Both the position numbers and the translations under genes were made by a program. Shown here in pieces: positions 22,558 through 35,150 of a DNA stretch of 64,000 bases. The notes beneath the pieces are model-generated. The model did not search any database and was not told the origin of the DNA. It saw only the letters and a program-made list of their open reading frames with translations. Each line of letters begins with the position of its first letter. The first letter of the stretch is position 1. The DNA is from Malaya genurostris (lineage: Eukaryota; Arthropoda; Insecta; Diptera; Culicidae), in assembly GCF_030247185.1 (NCBI RefSeq), contig NC_080571.1, positions 345,309,879-345,373,878 on the forward strand, written 5' to 3'.

Positions 22558-24906
22558 CAATGCATAGTGGTTTGAATCGACAAAAACGTGAACTTAATTC
22601 TCTAGCTGCTAAACCGTTGATCGGATATACATAGTTCCTTCGGAGAACTCATTCACAAAAATATACCTCGTGATTTGATCACAATAAAAAGTGTGCAAAG
22701 CCTACTACGATAAAAGTTCATTTCCAACGAGAAAAAACTTTGCCGAAGAAGCTATATGTCTAACGCATAAAGTCTCGGATATATGAAGCATTTTCGTTTC
22801 AAACCACTTAAAATCAATTTTTTGTACATAACTTTTTTCGCAACTATTTTCAGTGTCTACTATGTTCGAGACAATTACTAAAAACGTAAAATTACACATT
22901 TTTGTTTAAGACTGTGCACGGTTTGGCCTTTTCCCTAACAAGTTATTAACCATTTAAACTTTTATATACACTAACTTTAACTACTAATAGGAAGCAGGGT
23001 CGCTGACAAAAAGGCACATACATATACTTTTTGGAAAGCTTAAATCAAGTAATATAAAGATACGAAGTGAGTAACGTGGCCTTTTTAAATTGTGTGAATG
23101 AGACAACGAAATATAGAGTGCTTTTTTGACCATTTTCTTAGGAAAAACGAACATTATAAAATTGTTTATCTTCATATCACGCGTTGTTTGTGATATCGAC
23201 TGATAAGTTACCTTTAGGTAAAAACTTTTGCAAGAAATTGCAGTCGAGGTATGAAAAATAGAGCATTAGTTTTTACACCAAACGAAAGAGAAGACTTTTC
23301 ACTATAGCTTACTATTATGACTTAGTCTCAGCGAGTACCGAGTCTTTCGGAATTCTTCTTCAAAGTGAATGTTGATAGGTGTCTTATTGACCGTTATAAC
23401 AAAAAGTCACGAGATATAACTGACTTCAGTGGAAAATGTAATAGAATTGCAGTAAGGCAACAGATTAGTTACAAATTTCCTAAAACCAAACAAATTTGTT
23501 TTTGTTAATTATTATTCTTTATTCTTAGACTGTGCACGTTCTTATACTCGAGTTCAGGCATTTCTCTTTTAAAAAAATGTCTAGACACATAATACATTTA
23601 CATAATTTGATTTGATACTTTACCGTGTACGCCTGTATGTAACGTTCCACCACTCATATACTTTAAAAGTAAAACTAATTGTCAATATAAATAAACGGTC
23701 ATATTCATTGAAATTAATTGAGGGGACGGGTATAGCGTGATGGGTAAGTCGATGCCTTATCACGCAGCCCACTTGGGTTCGATTCCCATCCCCGCACATA
23801 GGGTCAGAAAATTTTTCTGGCCCGAAGAGGCGAATGACCTTAAGGTTAAAACCTCTATAATCGAAACAAAATAAATAATTGAAATTAATGTATTCCAATT
23901 TAGTTTTACATCGAGGATGGTTTTGAATCGAATTTTTTATTCAACTGATGTCCATTTCATAGTACTGTTTATTTAGAAATCGTGTGAATTTCATTATTTT
24001 TTTCAGTGTATGGCTTAATTCATAAGAACGTATTTCGTAGAATGCCATGATTTTACAAAAAGGATTCAGCCTTTCAAGCAGGCTACACTTACACATTTCA
24101 ACACACAAAAATAATCTCAGAAGACTTAAATTTAAACGATGTTTTTAGTCGTACTGGTAATGGTGTAAGATATCATCCTTGAAATGAATTGGATTGGACA
24201 CTAACGACCGATTCCAATTTTTGAACATTTCCTACAAATCTCTTTTTAATAAACCAAAAATAGTCGTTTTAGTAATTGTTTTTGCTAAGAAAATTGTCAA
24301 AAAAGCACTCTATATTTCGTTGTCTTATTTACACAATTCAAAAAAGCCACGTTACTCACTTCGTATCTTTATATTACTTGATTTGCGCCTTTTTGTCTGC
24401 GACCCTGCTTCCTATTAGTAGTTAAAGTTAGTGTATATAAAAGTTCAAATGTTAAATAACTTTTTAGGGAAGTGGCCAAACCATGCACAGTCTTCAACAA
24501 AAATGTGTAATTTTACGTTTTTAGTAATTGTCTCGAACATTGTGGACACTGAAAATAATTGCGAAAAAAGTTATGTACAAAAAATTGATTTTAAGTGGTT
24601 TCAAACGGAAATGCTTCATATATCCGAAACTGTTGGCGTTAGACCTATGGCTTCTTCGGTAAAGTTTTTTATCGTTAGAAGTTCTAAAACTTTGTACAAG
24701 ACATTGTTTTTCTATTTCTTAAGAGGAAAAAGTTGTTGAAATGAAATTTTATCGTAGTAGGCTTTGCACATTTTTTATTGTGATCAAATCACGAGGTATA
24801 TTTTTGTGAATGAGTTCTCCGAAGGAACTATGTATATCGGATCAACGGTTTAGCAGCTAGAGAATTAAGTTCACGTTTTTGTCGTTTCAAACCACTGTGC
24901 AATGTA
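22558..24906. repeat. 2.3-kb inverted repeat with 600-bp arms
   Basis: The left arm (22558-23150) and right arm (about 24276-24906) are mirror images. Shared landmarks include GTGGTTTGAATCGACAAAAA against its near complement, GAGTTCTCCGAAGGAACTAT, GGAAGCAGGGTCGC against its near complement, and AAAAAAGCACTCTATATTTC. Arms differ by substitutions and short indels (for example, extra bases at 24680-24740). The spacer of about 1.1 kb includes a SINE. A single related copy is at 15293-15675. Confidence 0.8.
23719..23877 (+). mobile_element. tRNA-derived SINE with target-site duplication
   Basis: The head carries an A-box-like TATAGCGTGATGGGTAAGT and a B box GGTTCGATTCC. A conserved body follows (GCACATAGGGTCAGAAA, GACCTTAAGGTTAAAACC) and an A-rich tail ends AAAATAAATA. 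A 12-bp direct repeat ATTGAAATTAAT flanks it exactly (23707-23718 and 23878-23889), the signature of LINE-mediated insertion. It sits in the spacer of the large inverted repeat, so it arrived after that structure or in its parent sequence. Confidence 0.85.
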
Positions 24907-26350
24907 TTGTTAATAATTATTCCAACTTTATGAAACGGGTTTCAAATGCCTAACCTATTATTCTAAATTCTAACAACCCCAGCAGTTCTAACATCCACTG
25001 CTATGTAACAGAATCTTTAATACTTCGAGTACATTTTTACTATAGCTATATTGACCGAAGATGGTCAAAAAAATTATTAAATTGATAAATATGAAACATA
25101 GGTTGAATGGGCAAAGAAAAAAAATCTCCACTTTGTTTCTTGTAGAAGTAATATACACTTCTAGGAAACTTACGCCTACACATTTTTAAACGTACGTGAT
25201 TTATCAACAACTTTATATATACTCTTTTCCAGTTTTAACTTTCTTAAGTTGTACTAGTTTTGTTTCATTCTTCTGATCGGGATTATGAAAAAGACCAACT
25301 ACAGAAACAGGTGATCAATGACAAGTGCTGGAGTCAGTGTTTAACAAGAACAAGTATAAAATAGTCGAATGTGATGAATGTAATAGTATAGAATCACAAC
25401 ATGTAAAATAATAACTATCCCGATTGATTTGCTCTGGAAGTTGAGGAATACATAATGATAGAAAATAAATTGTTGTAAAAAAATTCATTCACCTACAAGT
25501 GTTCACTACTCTACTCGAAAGGCTTTCACGAACTTCTACTTAATTAATTCTAATTTAAACTGAGCCGACAGATGCAATAAGATTATGGAAACGTGATTAC
25601 AAAAACATGTATTTGCATCAAAATCCAAATTGGCTTGAATCGATAATTCGTTTCACCTCAGATACTAATCAAGAACTGTAAAAATCGATCTGACAGCTGG
25701 ATGTTAATTTCAAATACATTCCAAAACAGATTGAACGAAGGAAATATGTAACTTAGCCTACACGTACGTAGCAAAAACTACTCAGCAGTTAGGGAAGTTG
25801 CAAGTAGAAATGGACTTATGATGGATTTATGACAGTTCGTCGGAAGTATGTCACATTCGAAATGCCTGACGTCAAATTGATGACTCTAAGCTAAGACTAC
25901 AGATGTGAAGAAGAAAAAACATAACGACCTTCGGTTTTGTTTCAGATAAACTAAACCCGCTCCACACACTACTACTCAGTTTATCTCATGCTTTTTCTAT
26001 TCATGAACTTACTTTTCCACATGATTTTTTCTTCGCTTCCACTAGAAATTTTTCACTTTCTCACACTATTCCGAAGGTCAATCTTTTTCCCGGCTATGCA
26101 CAACCTTCTAATCGAATTACGAATCATTTGGTTATTTCTGCTACGGTTCACTTGTACAAACGTGCGTCACATCGACGTAGCTCGCCTACTAGATTCGATT
26201 TTTTGACGTCTGAAACCGATGTTATCACTGTTCTCCCCAATTCGTTTGCTCCGTTATTTTCTTTTTTTTTCAAACCCTTTAGAACAGTCGCTTTCACTGT
26301 TTACTATTTATACTGTTGCCTCAAGGTCGGAGCGTCCATTGTCAAGGGCT
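24907..26350. other. Intergenic, no gene recognised
   Basis: AT-rich to about 25900, then a more balanced stretch with TC-rich runs (25980-26300). The frames at 25988-26206 and 26128-26451 show no recognisable domain. Confidence 0.35.
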
Positions 26351-26371
26351 TCTCTCTTGGATTCCCTCTTA

Positions 26372-26800
26372 CCGGCCAGGTTAAGCCCGTTGACCTTAGC
26401 ACACATTTAGGCCAGAATCTACGACACGGACACGAACAAACCAAACTATAGCCGGATTCGGTACCTAGGAAAACGCGATTAGCACGATATGATCAATCCT
26501 GCACGACTGATCGAACCACCTGCGATCACACGATCCTTTTCCTGGCTGGACCTTCTTCGGCTCGGGTACGGATCAGCCGAATCAGCCGAGCAGGTTGGTT
26601 CCTCGTTGGATGGTGATTTTTTGGCACACCGAACGATCTCCGGCAGCGAATGATATATCTTCTGTATCGAACGCGTGATCCAGGTCGCGATGTGATCAGT
26701 CGATTTACGAACCGAACGATTCCCTTCCAATGTGATTGTAACGTTGTAACGTTGTGTGAGTACCGTTGCGCCGATCTGTGCGGCTATTTATGAAATCTGA
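26372..26800 (-). promoter_or_regulatory. Possible first exon and promoter, - strand
   Basis: This GC-richer, repeat-free block reads on the - strand as a TATA-like CATAAATAGCC (near 26790), then about 400 bp containing an 83-codon frame (26730-26479). It ends at a good donor, GGCCG before GTAAGAGG (about 26372). The frame MEGNRSVRKSTDH... is basic, has no known domain and stops before the donor, so the block would be mostly untranslated. No downstream exon was found. Confidence 0.2.
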
Positions 26801-27348
26801 AAAGTAAATCGAACCAGAAGGGAAAAAATAAAGTTGTGTTATTCAGGTGGTTGCGGGAAACGGTTATTTGTACAATTACGGAAAGTCGGTTTGCAATGAG
26901 ATGGAAAATTTTAACGAGATGCTGAATGGTGAGCTGAGCGCAGAGTGAGTGTGAAGTAGAAGCAGTAGCTCAGATCAGTTTTATCGCTAGACAGCGCCTG
27001 CTTTGATTTCCAGAACGGCATGTCTGAACGAGCTGTCAGATTCGGTTGATTTTAACGATGCAAAATCTGACTTTCGTCTTCATAATAGATGAGTTTGAAT
27101 GTACCATGATTGTGAAGTGAACAAGCATTTTAAATATTGTTATATACCCAATAAATAAACTAAAGCAGTCTGCCACTTGGAAGCAAGCAGCATGCAGTTA
27201 TTCAATCAGGAAACACATTTGTTTATTGACACACCGAAAGAAAGTGACATTGAATTTTTTATTAGAATATTGTAACAGGTAGCTGCATTCATTTAGCGTC
27301 GATGCTGCGGTTATAATCCAACTGACAGTAAAAGCGTTTCATCAAACG

Positions 27349-28356
27349 TATAAGTATAAGTATAAGTATAAGTATAAGTATAAGTATAAGTATAAGTATA
27401 AGTATAAGTATAAGTATAAGTATAAGTATAAGTATAAGTATAAGTATAAGTATAAGTATAAGTATAAGTATAAGTATAAGTATAAGTATAAGTATAAGTA
27501 TAAGTATAAGTATAAGTATAAGTATAAGTATAAGTATAAGTATAAGTATAAGTATAAGTATAAGTATAAGTATAAGTATAAGTATAAGTATAAGTATAAG
27601 TATAAGTATAAGTATAAGTATAAGTATAAGTATAAGTATAAGTATAAGTATAAGTATAAGTATAAGTATAAGTATAAGTATAAGTATAAGTATAAGTATA
27701 AGTATAAGTATAAGTATAAGTATAAGTATAAGTATAAGTATAAGTATAAGTATAAGTATAAGTATAAGTATAAGTATAAGTATAAGTATAAGTATAAGTA
27801 TAAGTATAAGTATAAGTATAAGTATAAGTATAAGTATAAGTATAAGTATAAGTATAAGTATAAGTATAAGTATAAGTATAAGTATAAGTATAAGTATAAG
27901 TATAAGTATAAGTATAAGTATAAGTATAAGTATAAGTATAAGTATAAGTATAAGTATAAGTATAAGTATAAGTATAAGTATAAGTATAAGTATAAGTATA
28001 AGTATAAGTATAAGTATAAGTATAAGTATAAGTATAAGTATAAGTATAAGTATAAGTATAAGTATAAGTATAAGTATAAGTATAAGTATAAGTATAAGTA
28101 TAAGTATAAGTATAAGTATAAGTATAAGTATAAGTATAAGTATAAGTATAAGTATAAGTATAAGTATAAGTATAAGTATAAGTATAAGTATAAGTATAAG
28201 TATAAGTATAAGTATAAGTATAAGTATAAGTATAAGTATAAGTATAAGTATAAGTATAAGTATAAGTATAAGTATAAGTATAAGTATAAGTATAAGTATA
28301 AGTATAAGTATAAGTATAAGTATAAGTATAAGTATAAGTATAAGTATAAGTATAAG
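27349..28356. repeat. Perfect TATAAG hexanucleotide array, 168 copies
   Basis: 1008 bp of uninterrupted TATAAG with no variant copy visible. On the - strand it yields an open frame of alternating Thr and Tyr inside a 388-codon frame, an artefact of the repeat. It abuts a 37-nt sequence (28360-28396) that also borders the 29.2-33.4 kb satellite. An array this uniform should be highly length-variable, and the assembled length may not be exact. Confidence 0.98.
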
Positions 28357-28359
28357 TAG

Positions 28360-28396
28360 TTAAACCCCTCCTGAAACTTAAAAAAATAGTTATGTG
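28360..28396 (-). mobile_element. 37-nt sequence shared by both large arrays, copy 1 (possible truncated retrocopy)
   Basis: The stretch matches 33381-33417 at 35 of 37 positions and then diverges completely on the side away from the array. On the array side both copies carry TATAAG-like units. This is what two strongly 5'-truncated insertions of one retroelement, with an ACTTAT-type 3' tail on the - strand, would look like. The parent element is not in this window. Confidence 0.5.
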
Positions 28397-28399
28397 CGA

Positions 28400-29226
28400 G
28401 TTATGTACTGACTGAGTAATACTTTCAAACTTTCGAAAATGTATGAAAATGGATCGAGAATGGTTTCTTCTAGTCAATTGTTCAAAAGATGCGATTTTAA
28501 ATTGCCCGACGTTTCGACCACTACATTAGGCATTTGTCAAGGAATCCTACAAGGTTAGGCCAGAACTTCACCTAACCGTTGTGTGATCGAACGAAAGGCA
28601 AAACTCTACTTGAGAGATACCCCTTTTTGTGATCCATACTGAAACGTTCCATAACTGCATGTTCCGTGCCAAACCTTGCACGTATTTTGGCAGCGAACTC
28701 GTCTAACTGAACTTTTTCGCCAGATCTCGGCTGGAGATCCCAGGATTCTGTTTTATTGCCTTAGCAAACTTCTACGATAGCAATGTTCTGCTCGACTCAA
28801 TGTTAATGTTTTCGCAGTAACCGAAAGTCGGATCCAGATAAAGTTCAACAATTTTGTATGCGGTCAGAAGACCATTCGTTTGAATCTAGCTTTGCTTTGC
28901 TCAAAAGACTGAAACTGACAGTGAACAGAGCTAATCGAGGGGTCCTATTCGAAGGATACATAACAAATCGCAGACCACTTTAACATGAGTTTATCTTTGC
29001 TGGAGAATAGTAATTGCAAACAAATGTTCATTGTTCAAAAAGAAACATCGGTTAAATTAAACCTGAGTTGTTCTTGTAACTGTATCAACAACAAAAACCA
29101 TTACAATTACCCAAAATGTTTATTCCTATTTTTTTCTGCGTGGTATCACGCCAAATTTCAGCTTAATATTATAATGTTTCAGAAACAAACTTCCACGTGT
29201 TCAGTTAGTTTCATTTCAATCTGAGA
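28400..29226. other. Intergenic, no gene recognised
   Basis: Includes a relic of the GGAACCGG family near 28810-28890 (CGAAAGTCGGATCCAGATAA, then TTCGTTTGAATCTAG). No coding sequence. Confidence 0.45.
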
Positions 29227-32200
29227 ATGTCACAAAAATAACACAAAAATGACACATAAATGACACAAAATAACACAAAAATGACACCAAAATGACACAA
29301 AAATGAAACAAAAATAATTCAAAAATGACACACAAATAACTCAAAAATAACACAAAAATGACACAAAAAATACACCAAAATTACACTAAAATAAAACAAA
29401 AATGACAAAAAAATACACAAAAATAACACACAAGTGAAACATCAATGACACAAAATAACACAAAAATAACACAAAAATGACACCAAAATGGCACAAAAAT
29501 GACGCAGAAATAAAACAAAAATAATTCAAAAGTAACACACAAATAACACAAAAATGACACAAAAATGACACAAAAAATACACCAAAATTACACAAAAATA
29601 AAACAGAAATGACAAAAAAAAATACACAAATATAACACACAAATGACACATAAATGACACAAAATAACACAAAAATGACACCAAAATGACACAGAAATAA
29701 AGCAAAAATGACAAAAAAAATACACAAAAATAACACACAAATGACACATAAATGACACAAAATAACACAAAAATGACACCAAAATGACACAGAAATAAAG
29801 CAAAAATGACAAAAAAAATACACAAAAATAACACACAAATGACACAAAAATGACACAAAATAACACAAAAATGGCACAAAAATGACACAGAAATGACACA
29901 AAAATGAAACAAAAATAATTCAAAAGTGACACACAAATAACACAAAAATGACACAAAAAATACACCAAAATTACACAAAAATAAAACAGAAATGACAAAA
30001 AAAATACACAAATATAACACACAAATGACACATAAATGACACAAAATAACACAAAAATGACACCAAAATGACACAGAAATAAAGCAAAAATGACAAAAAA
30101 AATACACAAAAATAACACACAAATGACACATAAATGACACAAAATAACACAAAAATGACACCAAAATGACACAGAAATAAAGCAAAAATGACAAAAAAAA
30201 TACACAAAAATAACACACAAATGACACAAAATAACACAAAAATGGCACAAAAATGACACAGAAATGACACAAAAATGAAACAAAAATAATTCAAAAGTGA
30301 CACACAAATAACACAAAAATGACACAAAAAATACACCAAAATTACACAAAAATAAAACAGAAATGACAAAAAAAAATACACAAATATAACACACAAATGA
30401 CACATAAATGACACAAAATAACACAAAATTGACACCAAAATGACACAGAAATAAAGCAAAAATGACAAAAAAAATACACAAAAATAACACACAAATGACA
30501 CAAAATAACACAAAAATGGCACAAAAATGACACAGAAATGACACAAAAATGAAACAAAAATAATTCAAAAGTGACACACAAATAACACAAAAATGACACA
30601 AAAAATACACCAAAATTACACAAAAATAAAGCAAAAATGACAAAAAAAATACACAAAAATAACACACAAATGACAAAAAAATGACACAAAAATGACACAA
30701 AAAATACAGCAAAATTACACATAAATAAAACAAAAATGATAATAAAAATACACATAAATAACACACAAATGACACAAAAATGACACAAAATAACACAAAA
30801 ATGGCACAAAAATGACACAGAAATGACACAAAAATGAAACAAAATACACCAAAATTACACAAAAATAAAGCAAAAATGACAAAAAAAAAAATACACAAAA
30901 ATAACACACAAATGACAAAAAAATGACACAAAAATGACACAAAAACTACACCAAAATTACACATAAATAAAACGAAAATGATAATAAAAATACACATAAA
31001 TAACACACAAATGACACAAAAATGGCACAAAATAACACAAAAATGGCACAAAAATGACACAGAAATGACACAAAAATGACACAAAAATAATTCAAAAGTG
31101 ACACACAAATAACACAAAAATGACACAAAAAATACACCAAAATTACACAAAAATAAAACAAAAATGACAAAAAAAAAATACACAAATATAACACACAAAT
31201 GACACATAAATGACACAAAATAACACAAAAATGACACCAAAATGACACAGAAATAAAGCAAAAATGACAAAAAAAAATACACAAAAATAACACACAAATG
31301 ACACATAAATGATACAAAATAACACAAAAATGACACAAAAATGACACAAAAATGAAACAAAAATAATTCAAAAATGACACGAAAATAACACAAAAATGAC
31401 ACAAGAAATACACCAAAATTACACAAAATAAAACAAAATTGACAAAAAAAAAGCACAAAAATAACACACAAATGACACATAAATGACACAAAATAACACA
31501 AAAATGACACCAAAATGACACAAAAATGAATCAAAAATAATTCAAAAATGAAACAAAAATAATTCATAAGTGACACACAAATAACACAGAAATGATACAA
31601 AAAATACACCAAATTACACAAAAATGACAAAAAAATACACAAAAATAACACACAAATGACACATAAATGACACAAAATAACACAAAAATGACACCAAAAT
31701 GACACAAAAATGACACCAAAATGACACAAAAATGAATCAAAAATAATTCAAAAATGAAACATAAATAATTCATAAGTGACACACAAATAACACAGAAATG
31801 ATACAAAAAATACACCAAATTACACAAAAATGACAAAAAAATACACAAAAATAACACACAAATGACACATAAATGATACAAAATAACACAAAAATGACAC
31901 AAAAATGACACAAAAATGAAACAAAAATAATTCAAAAATGACACGAAAATAACACAAAAATGACACAAGAAATACACCAAAATTACACAAAATAAAACAA
32001 AATTGACAAAAAAAAGCACAAAAATAACACACAAATGACACATAAATGACACAAAATAACACAAAAATGACACCAAAATGACACAAAAATGAATCAAAAA
32101 TAATTCAAAAATGAAACAAAAATAATTCATAAGTGACACACAAATAACACAGAAATGATACAAAAAATACACCAAATTACACAAAAATGACAAAAAAATA

Positions 32201-33358
32201 CACAAAAATAACACACAAATGACACATAAATGATACAAAATAACACAAAAATGACACAAAAATGACACAAAAATGAAACAAAAATAATTCAAAAATGACA
32301 CGAAAATAACACAAAAATGACACAAGAAATACACCAAAATTACACAAAATAAAACAAAATTGACAAAAAAAAGCACAAAAATAACACACAAATGACACAT
32401 AAATGACACAAAATAACACAAAAATGACACCAAAATGACACAAAAATGAATCAAAAATAATTCAAAAATGAAACAAAAATAATTCATAAGTGACACACAA
32501 ATAACACAGAAATGATACAAAAAATACACCAAATTACACAAAAATGACAAAAAAATACACAAAAATAACACACAAATGACACATAAATGACACAAAATAA
32601 CACAAAAATGAAACCAAAATGACACAAAAATGAAACAAAAATAATTCAAAAATGACACGCAAATAACACCAAAATGACACAAAAATGACACAAGAAAAAT
32701 TACACCAAAATTACACAAAATAAAACAAAAATGACAAAAAAATGCACAAAAATAACACACAAATGACACATAAATGACACAAAATAACACAAAAATGACA
32801 CCAAAATGACACAAAAATGACACAGAAATGACACAAAAATGAAACAAAAATAATTCATAAGTGACACACAAATAACACTAAAATGATACAAAAAATACAC
32901 CAAAATTACACAAAAATAAAACAAAAATGACAAAAAGATACACAAAAATAACACACAAATGACACAGAAATGACACAAATATGAAACAAAAATTATTTAG
33001 AAATGACACACAAATAACACAAAAATTACACAAAAAATACACCAAAATTACACCAAAAATAAAACAAAAATGACAAACAAAATACACAAAAATAACACAC
33101 AAATGACACATAAATGACACAAAATAACAAAAAAATGACACCAAAATAACACCAAAATGACACAAAAATGATACAAAAATTACACAGAAATGACACAAAA
33201 ATGAAACAAAAATTACACAAAAATAATACAAAAATTACAAAAAAGTTATACAAAAATTACACAAAACTTTTCAAAAATTACACAAAAATAACAAAAAATA
33301 CACAAAAATAACACACAAAAATAACACACAAATGACACATAAATGACACAAAAATGAA
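29227..33358. repeat. 4.1-kb satellite of 11-bp units (ACACAAAAATG) with higher-order repeats
   Basis: The basic unit ACACAAAAATG recurs with variants such as ACACCAAAATG, ACACATAAATG, ACACAGAAATA and a 10-bp ACACAAAATA. Nine variants in fixed order form a higher-order unit of about 98 bp (for example 29644-29840 and 30020-30215). A 357-bp block is repeated almost exactly around 31820-32086 and 32177-32443. Both edges are more diverged than the middle, as expected of unequal exchange. The - strand is open in several frames for up to 713 codons because TTTTTGTGTCAT units lack stops. That is not a gene. Confidence 0.97.
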
Positions 33359-33380
33359 GCATAAGTATAAGTAGTATAAG

Positions 33381-33417
33381 TTAAACCTCTCCTGGAACTT
33401 AAAAAAATAGTTATGTG
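33381..33417 (-). mobile_element. 37-nt sequence shared by both large arrays, copy 2
   Basis: It is preceded by a short CATAAGTATAAGTAGTATAAG remnant of the hexamer (33360-33380), which in turn abuts the 11-bp satellite. It matches 28360-28396 with two mismatches. Sequence beyond 33417 is unrelated to that beyond 28396. Confidence 0.5.
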
Positions 33418-35030
33418 ATTAAAAATTATCCTCAATAAATATGGCGCGATATGGCAGCTTCGCACCAACTCAATTGGTTATCCCAAAACGTCACTTTGCT
33501 TGCGTTATATTTTTCTAAATTCCAGACTGTCTTTTGAAAATGGCTAAACATGTTTAACCATTTTTTTTCAAAGAGTTATTGTCGAAAATGAGTAATCCTA
33601 CAAAAAAAAAGTGTCATTTTAGTGTTTTCCATAAATTGAGTCAAATTTTTCAATAAAAATACTGAAGAATATCCTTACCGGGTCCTACACTGAAAAAAAA
33701 GTTGATTTTAAAAGTTTAAAACTGATTTACAAAGCAAAACAATTCTTGATTTTGTTAAAAAATTATCCCAAGATAACTAATTCAGATCTCTACCAACCAT
33801 TCAAGGAAAACAAGTTTTCCAAACATATGCTATTTATTTTCCAAACTGAATTTTTTTATCCAATGTCATTTTTTCAACTAAACTAAACTGAAAGTTACAA
33901 TACTCCAAAGTTACAAATAACCTCAATTTGTGAAAAAAATTAAACCTAATAGCTTATTGTCGGTTGCCCGATATTTGCAGAAAGTATCAGTACTGAGTAA
34001 GAGAAAGTTTTTGTTAGACAGACTTTTTTCCCCTTCAATCGCCCGGATTTGTCATTTGTCTACTCTAATTATTTGCAAAAAAGTTGGTAAAAAATGTCTA
34101 GTTCTTTTCGAAAGATGATCCACAAAAAATTTGGAAAAATATAAGTGAACAAAATGGCTTCTTGTAATAACGTCTGTAGCTGCCAACTTTGATTTCGATT
34201 TTTCGCGAGATTCGTCTATTCGAATCCTACACTGAAAAAAATCGGATTTCAAAGTTTAAAGTAAATTTACAAAAAAAACTATCACTTTCGAATTCAACGA
34301 AATTTTGTCACCTAATAAGTTATTATTTCCCGTTTCAACCGTTCATGTTTTGTAAGGCTGGCTGTTCTAAAAAAAAGTGTTTTTAACTAATACTTTATTT
34401 TGTCCATTACTGATACTTTTTGCAAATATCGGAACACCAGTATTTTGTGTAATTTTCTCTCAAATTGAGATTCATTGAGCTGTTGGATGATAAAGACTTT
34501 AAGTTTAGTTTAGTTTTCGATAAAAAGACACTTTAAACCTTCTTTTTATCAAAATAAAAAATGGTTTATTTTTGTAAACTCATTTTAAATTTTTAAAGTC
34601 AATTCAATGTGGAAGATTTTCAGTATTTTGATTGGAAAATTCGAACGATTTTGTGAATAACACTTGAATAATACTTTTTTGTAGGCGACGTCATTTTTCG
34701 CCTCAAATATTTGAAGAAAAAAAATATTGTTAAAAAAGTTTAGCCGTTTTTTAAAAGACAGTCCAGATCAATGTTTGCAATGTGACATTTCAGGGCAAAG
34801 CCTACACGTCCAGAAAGTTTTATTCTAATCTGAGAAAATTCTGCCAGCGCGAATTTCGTCATATTTCAGTCAATTATAAAATGAATAATTTTCAATAAAC
34901 GACTTTATCAAAACAAATTTTCAAGTAATTATATACATATTTCCAGGCGTAAGAAAATTAATTATCATGTTCTGAAATCCCCTCTGAAATTTTTGTCTAG
35001 GTACGCGCCTGCACGTTCTCCTTGATATTT
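33418..35030. repeat. AT-rich region with CCTACACTGAAAAAA repeats
   Basis: CCTACACTGAAAAAA followed by a TTAAA-rich block occurs at about 33686 and 34227. CCGATATTTGCAGAAAGTATCAG (with one gap) at 33968 is mirrored near 34405-34430 (CTGATACTTTTTGCAAATAT). These look like overlapping decayed MITEs. No gene. Confidence 0.4.
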
Positions 35031-35039
35031 GAAGATTTG

Positions 35040-35146
35040 TGCCTTTACCACTTTATGTCTGCTTAGCGGTTTATGTTAAACTGCTGGGTGGCATAACAGT
35101 TCAACATAAGCTGTTATGCACTGACGAAGCGAAGACGAAACATAAA
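35040..35146. mobile_element. Palindromic MITE, GTCTGCTTAGCG family, copy 2
   Basis: TTTATGTCTGCTTAGCGGTT at the left is answered by GACGAAACATAAAG at the right. In between are TTAAACTGC and CAGTTCAACATAAG, the paired inner motifs of the family. The mariner element at 35151 starts four bases past its end. Confidence 0.65.
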
Positions 35147-35150
35147 GTAA

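Noticed and set aside
23730..23800. tRNA gene
   Set aside because: A and B boxes are present, but the cloverleaf is imperfect. A conserved non-tRNA body and A-rich tail follow, and 12-bp target duplications flank the whole, so it is a SINE.
22705..24739. Matching open frames at 22705-22899 (-) and 24431-24739 (+)
   Set aside because: Again the two arms of an inverted repeat. The frame is broken in the third copy at 15.3 kb, so there is no sign of coding constraint.
27311..28477. 388-codon - strand open frame of alternating Thr and Tyr
   Set aside because: Direct translation of the TATAAG array; no independent sign of a gene.
29588..31729. 713-codon - strand open frame rich in Phe, Cys and Val
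   Set aside because: It lies wholly inside the 11-bp satellite. Overlapping frames are open in the same way, and the peptide merely repeats the unit.
29227..33358. CRISPR-like regular repeats
   Set aside because: The repeats are contiguous variants of one 11-bp unit with no unique spacers, and the genome is eukaryotic.
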